Notes: generated from the sequence alone by a model not told the origin. 64,000 bases of DNA from RUG11237 sp045126515 (GCA_045126515.1 JBGVOM010000048.1:62001-126000); one strand, 5' to 3'. Numbered from the stretch's first letter, positions 1 through 8,999 are shown. Numbers and translations are program-made.

Positions 1-861
1 TTCTCCGTTCTTCTCTGCGGTAACTTTCAATGATGTAGCAGATAAACTTTTAACTGTTACGTTTTTTGGTGGAGCCACCTCAAAACTTGCCGTAAAATAA
101 TAGTTTCCAGTTTTTGCACCTATCCCTGCCACACTTAGCTGATTAAAGCAAAGATAATAAGTCCCCTTATCTAATGTATAAGAATAATTTAATGTTCCTT
201 TTTCATAAATCTTTTCTACTATAGCTATATCCTGTAAATTCCGAATGCTAAATTTAATTCTTCCGGTATCATTTACAAAAGAAAAATTTACCGTTCCTTT
301 CGTCGGCATCACTAATTTATAATAATCAATGTTATCATTAACTGCAAACTGTCCTGTAATCTTTTCAAAAAATGGAATGGCTTGCTGTGATGCTACATCA
401 ATATATAAATCGTTACTATATGTGTATGTTTCATTTGCAGAAGCAAACGCAAAAGATAATGTATAATCAGCACCAGCCGTCCAAGAAACTGAGGTATCAA
501 ACTCATATGTTCCTGCTGCCAAATCGATAACATATCGATTGCTTCCAGAAGCAGATTCACTGGTACTATGATATTTACTACTATCCAAAAGGTTGTAGTC
601 AGAATCCAACAAACTCCAATTAACACGTCCATTTAGAACATTTAAATTAATAGTAACACGTCCTGCGGATGGACACGTAAAATAATACTTATTAATCTGC
701 CCTTCCACAGTAATCCCCGAATATTCCTGCCCAAAGGAAATTGTTGTACTGGAATCAGCCTTCACCTCCATACACTGACAGATTGCGTATGTGAACATAA
801 ATGCAAACAAAAACGCAAACATCCATTTAAAATTGTGTTTTGTGAATATTTTTTTCTTCAT
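1..861 (-). CDS. Secreted protein with PPC-like beta domains, C-terminus outside the window
   Basis: An open frame runs from an ATG at 861 (ribosome-binding site GGGGAAGG just upstream) to the left edge without a stop, 287 codons. The N-terminus has a short lysine-rich start followed by a hydrophobic stretch (about residues 12-30), a signal peptide or anchor. After it come two beta-rich repeats that resemble bacterial pre-peptidase C-terminal domains: each has an F-x-V-N/C-P-S-like strand and a G-T-Y-x-x / G-x-Y-Y-x close. The last visible part (PPKNVTVKSLSATSLKV) looks like the start of a fibronectin III or Ig-like domain. This suggests an extracellular multi-domain wall or adhesion protein. 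Domain names are my reading and not confirmed by a search. Confidence 0.75.
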   Translation of the reverse strand, partial: MKKKIFTKHNFKWMFAFLFAFMFTYAICQCMEVKADSSTTISFGQEYSGITVEGQINKYYFTCPSAGRVTINLNVLNGRVNWSLLDSDYNLLDSSKYHSTSESASGSNRYVIDLAAGTYEFDTSVSWTAGADYTLSFAFASANETYTYSNDLYIDVASQQAIPFFEKITGQFAVNDNIDYYKLVMPTKGTVNFSFVNDTGRIKFSIRNLQDIAIVEKIYEKGTLNYSYTLDKGTYYLCFNQLSVAGIGAKTGNYYFTASFEVAPPKNVTVKSLSATSLKVTAEKNGE

Positions 862-898
862 TTTCCTTCCCCTTTCATTATAATTACATAGCAAAACT

Positions 899-2803
899 CT
901 ATTCTTCCCTTCTCAACAATTCTAAAAATTCTTCCTCTGGAAGAGGTTTTGAAAAATAGAATCCCTGAATATAATCTATATTAAGCTGCTCTAATTTATC
1001 CAATTGATGCTTTTCTTCCACCCCTTCCGCTACCGTATGCATCTGCATGCCCTTTATCATCCCAATAGCCGCTTCCATAATCATTTTTCCTTTCTCACTG
1101 TCAAAATAAGACATGGTCATTTTGCGGTCAAATTTTACAATTTGCACGGGTAGTTCTAAGATATAATTCAGATTAGAATAGCCTGTTCCAAAATCATCCA
1201 GCGAAAAAGATACACCGTATGCCTGTAATTTTTCCATGTTCTGCAACAGTATTTCTTTTGATTTTACAGTAGCAGATTCTGTAATTTCCAAATTAATCAT
1301 GGTCGGATCTACTCCTGTTTCCTTCATTATCTTTATAAACCGTTCTGCCAGCTCCTCCTGAACACATTGAACGGCAGAAAGATTAATTTCCACATACTGG
1401 ATTCCCTTTTCTTTCAGCTTTGCCTCTTTTAAAAGTGTACACACCTTTTGAAACACAATTTCTCCCAACTGTAAAATGGAACCATTCTTTTCTGCCACAG
1501 GAATAAACTGTGCAGGTAGCATAAAGGAGCCGTCATTGTTTCGTATTCTTACCAGAGCCTCTGCTGATACATAACATTGCTTTCTTGTGGAATAAATAGG
1601 CTGATAGAATACCTGAACACGGTCTTCTTCAATGGCTTCTCCAATCTGCTGTCCTATTTCTACATTTTCCTGAACCTTATCAACCCAGGCCTTGTCCATA
1701 ATCATAATGTTATGATTACTATACTTTTTTCCTTCACTGACAAAAAAGCGCGTAAATTCCAGCAATTTTTCTGTATCCTTCACTACGAAGCAATCCGGTA
1801 CCTGAAATAAGCGGATATTAATGTATACATTTTTTCCAGACACTTTCCAGAATGATTTGAACCTCTGAAGTATTTTTTCTGAAACTTCTTCCATACTTTT
1901 CTCGTCTCGAAATAAAAGAGTGTACTCCCAGCCCTCATTCTTAAAAACTACTGTCTGTTCTATACTATCCAAATATTTAGACACTGTTTCCAGGATTTTA
2001 GACCACTGATTTTCTTCAAAAGAAGTGTCTACATAACTGCCATCCCCCATACTGACAACCATCATAGAAAATTTACCATATTTTGCGTACTTCTGCTGCA
2101 TATACATACGCAAAGCCTGCTGATTCAGTAAGCCTGTTCTCCGCTCCAGATACCCTGCCGGATTCTCCAAGCACATAAAGAGAATTCCTACACCAATGGC
2201 ACTGGCATATCCTACAAGCAGCAATTCATTATGCATCAGCTGGATAAAAGCCGCTACAATCCATATTACCATCCAGACTAAGCCTGCCATCCGTCTTCTT
2301 GGATTGATGTAACCTTTACTCCACAGCAAGATTACAATATTTAAAATTATAAAGCCCATGGAAAAGAAATATGTTGTATATACACTTAACCCATAAGTAT
2401 AAATGCTCATTTCATCCAAATAAAATGAAATTGGCAATATTCCAATACCCAGACAGCCTATTACTGCAAATCCAACTGCGCCTCTCTTGATTTTCGTCAT
2501 CTTTTTAAATGTATCTTCTGTATCTTCCAATTCCACCGTTAAATAAAGAAAAGAGGTTAAAGCCCCTATCACCAACGACATCAAATATATCTTGCAAGCT
2601 ATACGCTGGGGCAATTCATAAATACCATCTGCCTTTTGTATCATAATGATAGAATTAGCATCCAGCATAATAGATACCAAAACCACCAGAAGATTCATTT
2701 TAAATAATTTTTGTGCTTTTAAATCTATCTTTCGTTGAAGAAAATATAGGGTTAAAATCACCAATACCAATACGATTCCGCATATTTGTGCCTGAATTTT
2801 CAT
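899..2803 (-). CDS. Membrane EAL-domain c-di-GMP phosphodiesterase with degenerate GGDEF domain
   Basis: A 634-residue protein predicted to hydrolyse cyclic di-GMP at the membrane. The N-terminal ~215 residues form about seven hydrophobic segments, a sensory membrane module. Next is a GGDEF-fold region in which the signature is replaced by EGWEY, so diguanylate cyclase activity is unlikely. The C-terminal EAL domain looks complete: AEALVRI, the Asn of INLSAVQ, the Glu of LEITES, LDDFGTGYSNL, the Lys/Asp of VKFDRK, AEGVEE and QGFYFSKPLP. Known biology of the family: lowering c-di-GMP favours motility, and a chemoreceptor gene lies immediately upstream. The membrane input signal is unknown. Confidence 0.9.
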   Translation of the reverse strand: MKIQAQICGIVLVLVILTLYFLQRKIDLKAQKLFKMNLLVVLVSIMLDANSIIMIQKADGIYELPQRIACKIYLMSLVIGALTSFLYLTVELEDTEDTFKKMTKIKRGAVGFAVIGCLGIGILPISFYLDEMSIYTYGLSVYTTYFFSMGFIILNIVILLWSKGYINPRRRMAGLVWMVIWIVAAFIQLMHNELLLVGYASAIGVGILFMCLENPAGYLERRTGLLNQQALRMYMQQKYAKYGKFSMMVVSMGDGSYVDTSFEENQWSKILETVSKYLDSIEQTVVFKNEGWEYTLLFRDEKSMEEVSEKILQRFKSFWKVSGKNVYINIRLFQVPDCFVVKDTEKLLEFTRFFVSEGKKYSNHNIMIMDKAWVDKVQENVEIGQQIGEAIEEDRVQVFYQPIYSTRKQCYVSAEALVRIRNNDGSFMLPAQFIPVAEKNGSILQLGEIVFQKVCTLLKEAKLKEKGIQYVEINLSAVQCVQEELAERFIKIMKETGVDPTMINLEITESATVKSKEILLQNMEKLQAYGVSFSLDDFGTGYSNLNYILELPVQIVKFDRKMTMSYFDSEKGKMIMEAAIGMIKGMQMHTVAEGVEEKHQLDKLEQLNIDYIQGFYFSKPLPEEEFLELLRREE

Positions 2804-2942
2804 ACCTTCATTCCCCCTTGCACTAAAATGCCCTCTTTTTATATATTTTACTATATATTGACATTTTTCACAAGTTCTTAGTAGCTGTAATTATCTTTTA
2901 TAATTTTCTACGTTTCTCTTAAGTCAGCTTCTGTAAACGTGT

Positions 2943-2990
2943 GAAAATAAAACAACACAGATACTTAGCATTTTAAGTACCTGTGCTGTT
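2943..2990 (-). terminator. Intrinsic terminator after the chemoreceptor gene
   Basis: Arms at 2951-2967 and 2974-2990 form a 17-bp stem (two G-T pairs) around a 6-nt loop. Read on the minus strand, the stem is followed by TTTTATTTTC. It lies about 45 bp past the stop of the chemoreceptor gene. Confidence 0.8.
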
Positions 2991-3035
2991 TATTCCTAAT
3001 TGTTTTCTATCTTACTATCTTACTGTTTACACTTT

Positions 3036-4817
3036 CTAGTCTACCACAAAAACAGAGGTTTTTTCTGCTAGTTCATCAGCAACCTTCTCTGCCTCATTTG
3101 TATTTTCCAATACATTACCTGAATTTGCTGACACTACCACTATCTTTTGTGCAATATTTGTAGTACCCTCGGCACATTCGGTAGAAGCTACACTTACTTC
3201 ACTAATCGAATTCTGTACACTGTCAATAGATGCAAGTAATTGTTCTGAAGTGGCACTCAAATCCGTTACCATAGCATTTAATGTATTCGCATCTTCATTA
3301 TAAGAATCTGCCATATTTTCAAAGTCATCAAAACTTTTTACAATATCCTGGGACACAAAATCCAATAACTTGGTGGCATCTTTTGCCAAATCTTTTACTG
3401 CAATCATAACATTTCCGGTAACATCCTGAATATGCGTAACCATTGTTTTGGACTGTTCTGCCAAATTTCTGATTTCATCTGCTACAACCGCAAAACCTTT
3501 TCCTGCTTCCCCAGCTCTGGCTGCTTCAATAGATGCATTCAATGCTAATAAGTTTGTCTGGGAAGTAATTCCCATGATGCCTTCTGCAAGTGCACTGATT
3601 TCTTCCACAACTTTCGCCTGCTGTAACGCCTGATTAAGACTGCTTTCAATCTCTGTCCTGACATCTGTTACGTACTGCTTTTGTTCTGTGGTCTGTTTCT
3701 TAATATCAGTAGCACGTCCATGTATTTCAATGGCCTGCTCTGCACCTTCCTGAGCACGAACAGCAATGTTTCTGGCAGCTTCATCGATTTCCTTGGCAAT
3801 AATTGCAATCTGCTCAGAGGATGCAGCTGTTTCTTCAGATGAAGCAGCCAGCTCCTGAGTAGTTGCAGATACATCGGTAATTTCATCATTTAGTGTATTT
3901 ACACTTCCCTTAATACCTTCAACAATATCGTCCAGTACGAGTGCTCGTTCCTTCACTTCCCCAATAAGTGTCTGCATCTTATCACGCATACTTTCCACAG
4001 AATTTGCAAGTATTCCAAAGTCATCTTTCTGCTCTAATATTTTTTCTGGGAATTTGTTTGTAAAATCACCGCCAGAAATATGCTTAATATTCTCAACAAT
4101 ATGTTCCATAGATTTTACAATCCCACCGGAAATTCTCAGAGCAATAATTACAATAACCGCAAAAACGATAAGGATGCCTACAACAAGTCTGAAAAGGTTC
4201 CAACTAAATGTCTTATGAGCCGTAGCCCTTGCTTCATTCACAGCATCATCAATATAATCCGTATAATTTCCTGTACCTACGACCCAGTCAAAAGGTTCAA
4301 AATATTTACTGTAAGAACGTTTCGGAGAAGGTTCTGTTTCCCCTTCCTTTGGAAATACATAATCAACAAATCCGCCATCTTCCTGCTGGCCTACAGCAAT
4401 AATTTCTTTTACCATCTGATATCCATCAGCATCTACTGTTTCCATACGGTTTGTTCCTTCGGTTTCACTTCCCAACAAAACCACATTAACCCCGTCACTC
4501 TGGTCAATCCAGAAGTATCCGCCATCCGAATAACGCAATGCACGAACCTGATTAGCGGCTAATTCTTTTGCCTCATCCAGAGAATATTTTCCTGCCTCAT
4601 ATTCTGAGTTAATCTGGTCAAGCAAAGAAATAACACAATTTACCTGCTGTTTAATGTTGTTATCATAGCTTGTACGAATAGATTTTTCCAACTCTTTAAT
4701 TTGCTCATTTTGAATTTCGCTCATATAATATGCTGATAATGCAATACTTAAAAGGGCAAGAATAACAACGCACAAGACTAATAACAACATTTTAATTTTT
4801 ACCTTCAAATTTCTCAT
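3036..4817 (-). CDS. Methyl-accepting chemotaxis protein with single-Cache sensor
   Basis: A 593-residue transmembrane chemoreceptor. It has an N-terminal membrane helix (about 7-29), an extracellular Cache_2-like domain (about 35-195) with the typical GGYFWIDQSDG, SYSKYFEPFDWVVGTGNY and YIDD elements, a second membrane helix (about 205-228), a HAMP linker and a long methyl-accepting coiled coil. The CheA/CheW-binding tip (residues about 409-456) is canonical, with NLLALNASIEAARAGE and KGFAVVADEIRNLAEQS. Cache_2 receptors usually bind small organic acids or amino acids, but the ligand cannot be read here. The ATG at 4817 has an AGGAGGG site 6-7 nt upstream. Confidence 0.95.
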   Translation of the reverse strand: MRNLKVKIKMLLLVLCVVILALLSIALSAYYMSEIQNEQIKELEKSIRTSYDNNIKQQVNCVISLLDQINSEYEAGKYSLDEAKELAANQVRALRYSDGGYFWIDQSDGVNVVLLGSETEGTNRMETVDADGYQMVKEIIAVGQQEDGGFVDYVFPKEGETEPSPKRSYSKYFEPFDWVVGTGNYTDYIDDAVNEARATAHKTFSWNLFRLVVGILIVFAVIVIIALRISGGIVKSMEHIVENIKHISGGDFTNKFPEKILEQKDDFGILANSVESMRDKMQTLIGEVKERALVLDDIVEGIKGSVNTLNDEITDVSATTQELAASSEETAASSEQIAIIAKEIDEAARNIAVRAQEGAEQAIEIHGRATDIKKQTTEQKQYVTDVRTEIESSLNQALQQAKVVEEISALAEGIMGITSQTNLLALNASIEAARAGEAGKGFAVVADEIRNLAEQSKTMVTHIQDVTGNVMIAVKDLAKDATKLLDFVSQDIVKSFDDFENMADSYNEDANTLNAMVTDLSATSEQLLASIDSVQNSISEVSVASTECAEGTTNIAQKIVVVSANSGNVLENTNEAEKVADELAEKTSVFVVD

Positions 4818-4983
4818 AGAAAACCCTCCTATCGCATATAATATGATATATATCGGACAATTTGCACAAAAAATAATAGTTTTTCAGACAAATATATTCA
4901 AATTCCCAAAATTGTTTTTATAATTACTTCAAAAAAAATTGTAGTTATACATTTTTTTCTGCAAGATACTCTCTTTTTTTGCA

Positions 4984-5012
4984 ACTTACCCATTCATTTT
5001 TTCTACTTACCC
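4984..5012 (+). promoter_or_regulatory. Direct repeats at 21-bp spacing, probable LytTR-regulator site
   Basis: ACTTACCC occurs at 4984-4991 and again at 5005-5012, exactly 21 bp apart (two helical turns). The second copy ends 9 bp before the likely -35 box of the ABC exporter operon. LytTR-family regulators bind pairs of 9-bp direct repeats with about 12-bp spacers, and a LytTR regulator is encoded in this operon, so an autoregulatory site is inferred. Confidence 0.6.
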
Positions 5013-5021
5013 TTCCCCTTC

Positions 5022-5050
5022 TTGTTTCCCTGCAAAAAAAAATTTATACT
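5022..5050 (+). promoter_or_regulatory. Sigma-A type promoter of the ABC/LytTR operon
   Basis: TTGTTT (5022-5027), a 17-bp spacer and TATACT (5045-5050) lie about 50 bp upstream of the ATG at 5099. The weak -35 box fits an activator-dependent promoter with the direct repeats just upstream. Confidence 0.6.
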
Positions 5051-5098
5051 CCAAATAAACAACAAATTTTTACTATTTTCACTACTAGGAGGGATTAT

Positions 5099-6022
5099 AT
5101 GGAACCTATTATTCAAGTATCGCACCTAAAAAAGTACTTTAAAGATGTGAAAGCAGTGGACGATATCAGCTTCACCGTAGAAAAAGGAGAACTTTTTGGC
5201 TTCCTTGGCGTAAACGGTGCCGGGAAAACCACTACCATTCAAATGCTGACTACGCTGTTTCCCCCCACAGAAGGAGAAGTAAGCATCTGTGAACTTCCGT
5301 TAGGAGCGGAAAATGAAAAGATTAAACATCACATCGGTATGGTGGCTCAGAACAACTGTTTAGACCGACGACTGACTGTTCAGGAAAATCTGCTGCTTCG
5401 AGGAGGCTTGTACCAACGCAATAGAAAACTATTAAAGGAAAATCTTCACCATGTCAGCGAAATTTTAGAGCTCAAAGATGTATTAAAACGTCCTTACGGA
5501 AAATTATCCGGTGGTCAGAAACGTCGTGCTGAAATTGCTGCCGCACTGATGCACACACCAGAAATCCTTTTTCTGGATGAACCCACTACCGGCTTAGACC
5601 CTGCTAGCAGAAAACAAGTGTGGTCTGCCATTCATGACCTGCAGAAAGAACTTAATATGACCGTTTTTCTCACTACTCACTATATGGAGGAAGCTGCCAA
5701 AGCAAACCACATTGCCATAATGTATAAAGGACATCTAATCGAATATGGTACCCCGTTTTCATTGAAAGAAAAATATGCCAAAGATACTCTGCGACTAATT
5801 CCGAAAGCAGACTGTCAGGATACACTCACCAAGCTGCTTTTGCAAGAAAAGTTAACATACCGTTCCAAAGAAGGTTCCTATCTTCTGCCTATGGATTCCA
5901 CCTTATCCGCTCTGCCGTTGTTAGAAAAGACTAAATCTTTGCTGCAAGGATTTGAAGTAATACAAGGCACTATGGATGATGTATTTTTAAATGCGATGAA
6001 AGGAGAAAACAGCTATGTATAA
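5099..6022 (+). CDS. ABC transporter ATP-binding subunit (DrrA/ABC-2 type)
   Basis: The 307-residue ATPase powers the membrane protein encoded next. It carries a Walker A GVNGAGKTTT (about 37-46), signature LSGGQKRR (about 135-142), Walker B ILFLDEPTTGLD (about 156-168) and an H-loop TTHYMEEA. The C-terminal extension is typical of ABC-2 ATPases for drugs, lipids or peptides. I place the start at 5099 because AGGAGGG precedes this ATG; a longer frame from 4979 would run over the promoter. It overlaps the permease gene by 8 bp, indicating translational coupling. The cargo is unknown. Confidence 0.93.
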   Translation: MEPIIQVSHLKKYFKDVKAVDDISFTVEKGELFGFLGVNGAGKTTTIQMLTTLFPPTEGEVSICELPLGAENEKIKHHIGMVAQNNCLDRRLTVQENLLLRGGLYQRNRKLLKENLHHVSEILELKDVLKRPYGKLSGGQKRRAEIAAALMHTPEILFLDEPTTGLDPASRKQVWSAIHDLQKELNMTVFLTTHYMEEAAKANHIAIMYKGHLIEYGTPFSLKEKYAKDTLRLIPKADCQDTLTKLLLQEKLTYRSKEGSYLLPMDSTLSALPLLEKTKSLLQGFEVIQGTMDDVFLNAMKGENSYV

Positions 6023-6929
6023 ATATCTAAGTCTTACAAAACGAAACTGTCTGGTATTTTTAAGAGACCGGTCTTCCGTATTTTTTTCCCTGCTTTCCAT
6101 GCTGATTGTTATGCTATTGACCTGTGTCTTCTTAGGAAACCTAAATGTAAACAGTATCACAGATGTACTGACAGAGTATGGCGGAATTCGTGACAGCGCC
6201 GTAGACACTGCAAATGCCAAAGAATTAGTGCGTTACTGGACACTTGCCGGTATTTTAGTGGTAAATTCCTTAACGGTATCCCTTACTGTAATTGGATTGA
6301 TGATTACCGATGCCACTGAAAACCGCCTGGAGGCTTTTTATACCGCACCTATGAGCAAATCTTTGGTGGCTCTTTCCTATGTAACCTCAGCCATTCTTAT
6401 TGGCACCTTGTTTTGTGTAATAACTTTAGGACTTTTTCTGCTGTATATCTTTATTACCGGCGGCACTGTGCTTTCCTTTACTGCTATTTTGCAGGTTTTG
6501 TTCTATATCTTTGTAAATGTATGTGTCTTTTCTATTATTATGTATCTGGCAGCACTTTTTGTAAAAAGCCCAAGTGCCTGGTCAGGCATTGCCACCATCG
6601 TAGGTACACTGGTGGGATTCGTGGGGGCTATCTATCTTCCTATGGGTTCCCTGCCGGACAAAGTAGGAACAGTATTAACCTATCTTCCGGTACTTCACGG
6701 TACCTCATTAATGCGAAAGGTATGCTGTGAATCTATTCTTGCTAAAACTTTTGAAGGAATGCCGGTAGAAGTGTTAGATATATATAAGGAAGAAATGGGG
6801 ATTACTGTAGTAATGAAAAATGTGACGGTTTCCTCTGTTTTTCAGCTGTCATTTATGGTAGGATGTGGTATAGTAGCTTTTATTGCTGCCTTGATTGTTG
6901 CAAGACATAAACATATCAGCGACCGATAA
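6015..6929 (+). CDS. ABC-2 type transporter permease
   Basis: A 304-residue membrane protein with about six hydrophobic segments. A first helix near residue 20 is followed by a large outer loop and then five clustered helices, the ABC2_membrane layout. The cytoplasmic motif DATENRLEAFYTAPMSKS between helices 2 and 3 is typical of ABC-2 permeases that pair with DrrA-like ATPases. Its start overlaps the end of the ATPase gene. It is followed by the LytTR regulator, suggesting an exporter whose expression is self-controlled, possibly for resistance or for export of a signal. Confidence 0.9.
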   Translation: MYKYLSLTKRNCLVFLRDRSSVFFSLLSMLIVMLLTCVFLGNLNVNSITDVLTEYGGIRDSAVDTANAKELVRYWTLAGILVVNSLTVSLTVIGLMITDATENRLEAFYTAPMSKSLVALSYVTSAILIGTLFCVITLGLFLLYIFITGGTVLSFTAILQVLFYIFVNVCVFSIIMYLAALFVKSPSAWSGIATIVGTLVGFVGAIYLPMGSLPDKVGTVLTYLPVLHGTSLMRKVCCESILAKTFEGMPVEVLDIYKEEMGITVVMKNVTVSSVFQLSFMVGCGIVAFIAALIVARHKHISDR

Positions 6930-6959
6930 TCAGAAATTAATAGAAAGGGCGTGGAACTT

Positions 6960-7397
6960 TTGAAAGTCACTATCTTGGATTTACCCCCTGGAGAAGAAGC
7001 AGAAATCATTATTAAATGTGAACATATTACCGATGATTTGGCAAAACTGATTAACAGCTTCAAACAGGGAAGCCAAAAACTTACCTGTTATCAGAATGGA
7101 AACATTCACCTGTTGTCCCCGAAGGATATTTACTATTTTGAGTCCGTAGACCAGCACACCTTTGCTTACTGCGAAAAAGAAGTATTTGAAGTAAAAAGCA
7201 AACTGTATGAACTGGAAGCAGAACTTCCCTCTTTAGATTTTCTGCGCTCTTCCAAGTCTACCATTTTAAACCTGAATAAAATCAAAAGCCTGACACCTGC
7301 TTTTGGCAGCCGGTTTGAAGCCCTTTTAAAAAATGGAGAACGGGTCATCATATCCAGACAGTATGTGAGTACCCTGAAAGAAAAATTAGGCTTATAG
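6960..7397 (+). CDS. LytTR-domain DNA-binding regulator (stand-alone)
   Basis: A regulator of about 145 residues without a receiver domain. The C-terminal ~95 residues form a LytTR DNA-binding domain: GNIHLLSPKDIYYFESVDQ, the E-x-K-x-K-L-Y-E-L-E helix, FLRSSKSTILNLNKI and GERVIISRQYVSTLK. An AAAGG site favours a TTG start at 6960; a GTG at 6951 would sit only 2 nt from it. The family usually comes with a DUF3021 membrane partner, which is encoded next. The 21-bp-spaced repeats upstream of 5022 are the obvious target. I expect it to control this operon. Confidence 0.88.
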   Translation: MKVTILDLPPGEEAEIIIKCEHITDDLAKLINSFKQGSQKLTCYQNGNIHLLSPKDIYYFESVDQHTFAYCEKEVFEVKSKLYELEAELPSLDFLRSSKSTILNLNKIKSLTPAFGSRFEALLKNGERVIISRQYVSTLKEKLGL

Positions 7398-7463
7398 GTA
7401 TTAACAAAATGGGGACAACTTATAAATTTACATTTATATATTGAGAGAAAGGATGATAAAAGA

Positions 7464-7904
7464 ATGAATAAACTCTTTAGCATACTTCACTATCTGGGGA
7501 ATGTATTTTCCTGGATTGTAACCGGAGTGACATGTGTGACTGCCCTTTACATTATTGTGTTCTGGGGAACAGATGTAAAGCTTGGTGTAGAAATTCTCTG
7601 GCAGATTTTATTAGTGTCCGCCATCTGCGCATTAGAAAGCTTATTATTATATACTGAAAAAAGAGAATTTTCAAAAAAAGAAATGCTGATTCGCTGCTTT
7701 CTGACCTTTGCTTTTGTGGATATTACAGTGCTTACCTGTGGCTTTTATTTTCAATGGTTTCACTTTTCTAACTGGAAAATGGTGTTGGGAATGGAATTAT
7801 GCATTGTTGCAGTATTTGCCGCCATCATAGGGCTTTCCTCCCTTGCCGGTCAAAAAGAAGCTGATACTATGAATAAAAAACTGAAAGAACGGGATGTGAA
7901 ATAA
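7464..7904 (+). CDS. DUF3021-family membrane protein
   Basis: A 146-residue protein with four predicted membrane helices and a charged cytoplasmic tail (KEADTMNKKLKERDVK). DUF3021 proteins are found beside stand-alone LytTR regulators and in studied pairs act as membrane-bound inhibitors of them; that role here is inference from family and position. The ATG at 7464 is preceded by GAAAGGA at a slightly long spacing. The stop codon lies in the loop of the operon's terminator hairpin. Confidence 0.85.
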   Translation: MNKLFSILHYLGNVFSWIVTGVTCVTALYIIVFWGTDVKLGVEILWQILLVSAICALESLLLYTEKREFSKKEMLIRCFLTFAFVDITVLTCGFYFQWFHFSNWKMVLGMELCIVAVFAAIIGLSSLAGQKEADTMNKKLKERDVK

Positions 7905-7918
7905 TCCCGTTCTTTTTG
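7884..7918 (+). terminator. Intrinsic terminator of the ABC/LytTR/DUF3021 operon
   Basis: AAAGAACGGGAT (7884-7895) pairs perfectly with ATCCCGTTCTTT (7904-7915) and is followed by more T residues. The 12-bp stem starts inside the coding region and the TAA stop is in the loop. Confidence 0.9.
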
Positions 7919-7969
7919 CTTCTTATTCTTACATATGCCATTAAAATGAAATTATTGCTTTTACATCTT

Positions 7970-8806
7970 TTACCTTTTATTTATAGGCTGGTAAAGCAGT
8001 TCCTCATACCTTCTTTTTGCTGCATTATACATACTGCTCGGTATGCACCATATGTTCCCCACTTCCCGGATTCTTCCATTAACAATTTCACACCGTGTTT
8101 TATTCACAATGAACTTTTCCTCTGTATTCACTCCCAATCTCTTTAAAAAATCAATAACCACTTCATTAATCTCATCTGAACTTTCCATCGACATCCATTG
8201 CTGATCCGCAAAATGAAGGAAGTCATTCAACGCCAAGGATAAATAATGAATTCTATCCCATTCTTTCGGATTTGCCCACGGCTGCTTTATAATGTCCACG
8301 GAATTCTTTCCTACTACTAAAGTATAACCACTCCCTACATCAAATTTATCCCCTACCGCAATTTGGATGCTATTATCCGTTGCATCGTAATCCTGATGCA
8401 ATGTGGTCGCATACGGTACATTTTTACCGGTAAAGATGCTTTCATCCTCTTTGGCGCAAAGTACTGGTAAATGGCATTCTGTCTTCCAAACTCCACCTAC
8501 TCTAATTTCTATAAGATCCACATCTTTTATTTCCACAGTCACGTTCCATACATCGCGGCCTTCATTTTCCGTAAGCCACTTGTAGCCCTTTGAATTATTT
8601 TTTTCAGAGTAAGCATCAAGAACGCCTTCTAATTGATTCTTCATATCCGAATCATACCCATTAATTTCCTCTGGAAGCTCCTCTTTGGAAATTTCTCCAT
8701 TATACCACTGCGTAAACACATCATCTCCCTTATTAGAAGATTCCAATTTTCCTGCGTTTATGTGATATGTAAAGCTTTTAGTAGTTCCTATTCCTGTTAT
8801 ACTCAT
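7970..8806 (-). CDS. Uncharacterised protein of 278 residues
   Basis: I do not recognise a characterised family. The protein starts MSITGIGTTKSFTYHINAGK, is mostly polar, has no signal peptide or membrane helix and mixes charged segments with beta-like stretches (for example GSGYTLVVGKNSVDIIKQPW). It ends KRRYEELLYQPINKR. The ATG at 8806 has a strong GGAGGGG site 6 nt upstream, so it is probably expressed. It is divergent from the two-component system at 9047, with a 240-bp gap between them. Length, codon use and the ribosome-binding site support a real gene; function is unknown. Confidence 0.75.
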   Translation of the reverse strand: MSITGIGTTKSFTYHINAGKLESSNKGDDVFTQWYNGEISKEELPEEINGYDSDMKNQLEGVLDAYSEKNNSKGYKWLTENEGRDVWNVTVEIKDVDLIEIRVGGVWKTECHLPVLCAKEDESIFTGKNVPYATTLHQDYDATDNSIQIAVGDKFDVGSGYTLVVGKNSVDIIKQPWANPKEWDRIHYLSLALNDFLHFADQQWMSMESSDEINEVVIDFLKRLGVNTEEKFIVNKTRCEIVNGRIREVGNIWCIPSSMYNAAKRRYEELLYQPINKR

Positions 8807-8917
8807 TCTATCCCCTCCAGACAGCTATTTCATTTCCAGGAAATATCATTTTTTCCATACAAAAATATTAGCAAAGTATTTTATCTTTTTCCAGACTTTC
8901 GGAGTAACTTATACCCC

Positions 8918-8951
8918 AACGACCATTTTTCATACCTGAACAACCATTTTT
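8918..8951 (+). promoter_or_regulatory. Direct repeats at 21-bp spacing upstream of the two-component system
   Basis: ACCATTTTT is repeated perfectly at 8922-8930 and 8943-8951; extended to AACNACCATTTTT the copies begin at 8918 and 8939. The 21-bp period and the position 5 bp upstream of a -35 box match AgrA/ComE-type LytTR binding sites. The response regulator encoded just downstream is a LytTR protein, so positive autoregulation is inferred. Confidence 0.65.
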
Positions 8952-8956
8952 ACACA

Positions 8957-8986
8957 TTGACATTCATCGGTAAAGTATTTTATACT
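8957..8986 (+). promoter_or_regulatory. Sigma-A promoter of the AgrA/AgrC-like operon
   Basis: Perfect TTGACA (8957-8962), an 18-bp spacer and TATACT (8981-8986). It lies about 60 bp upstream of the response-regulator ATG and directly after the 21-bp-spaced repeats. Confidence 0.75.
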
Positions 8987-8999
8987 AGTACTATGTTTT

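Noticed and set aside
4815..4856. Possible sigma-28 (flagellar) promoter for the chemoreceptor, -10-like TCCGATAT on the minus strand
   Set aside because: The expected TAAA -35 element is not found at the right distance and no flagellar genes are in the window; left unannotated.
4979..5098. 40-codon N-terminal extension of the ABC ATPase
   Set aside because: The extension covers the promoter and direct repeats; the ATG at 5099 has an ideal AGGAGGG site.
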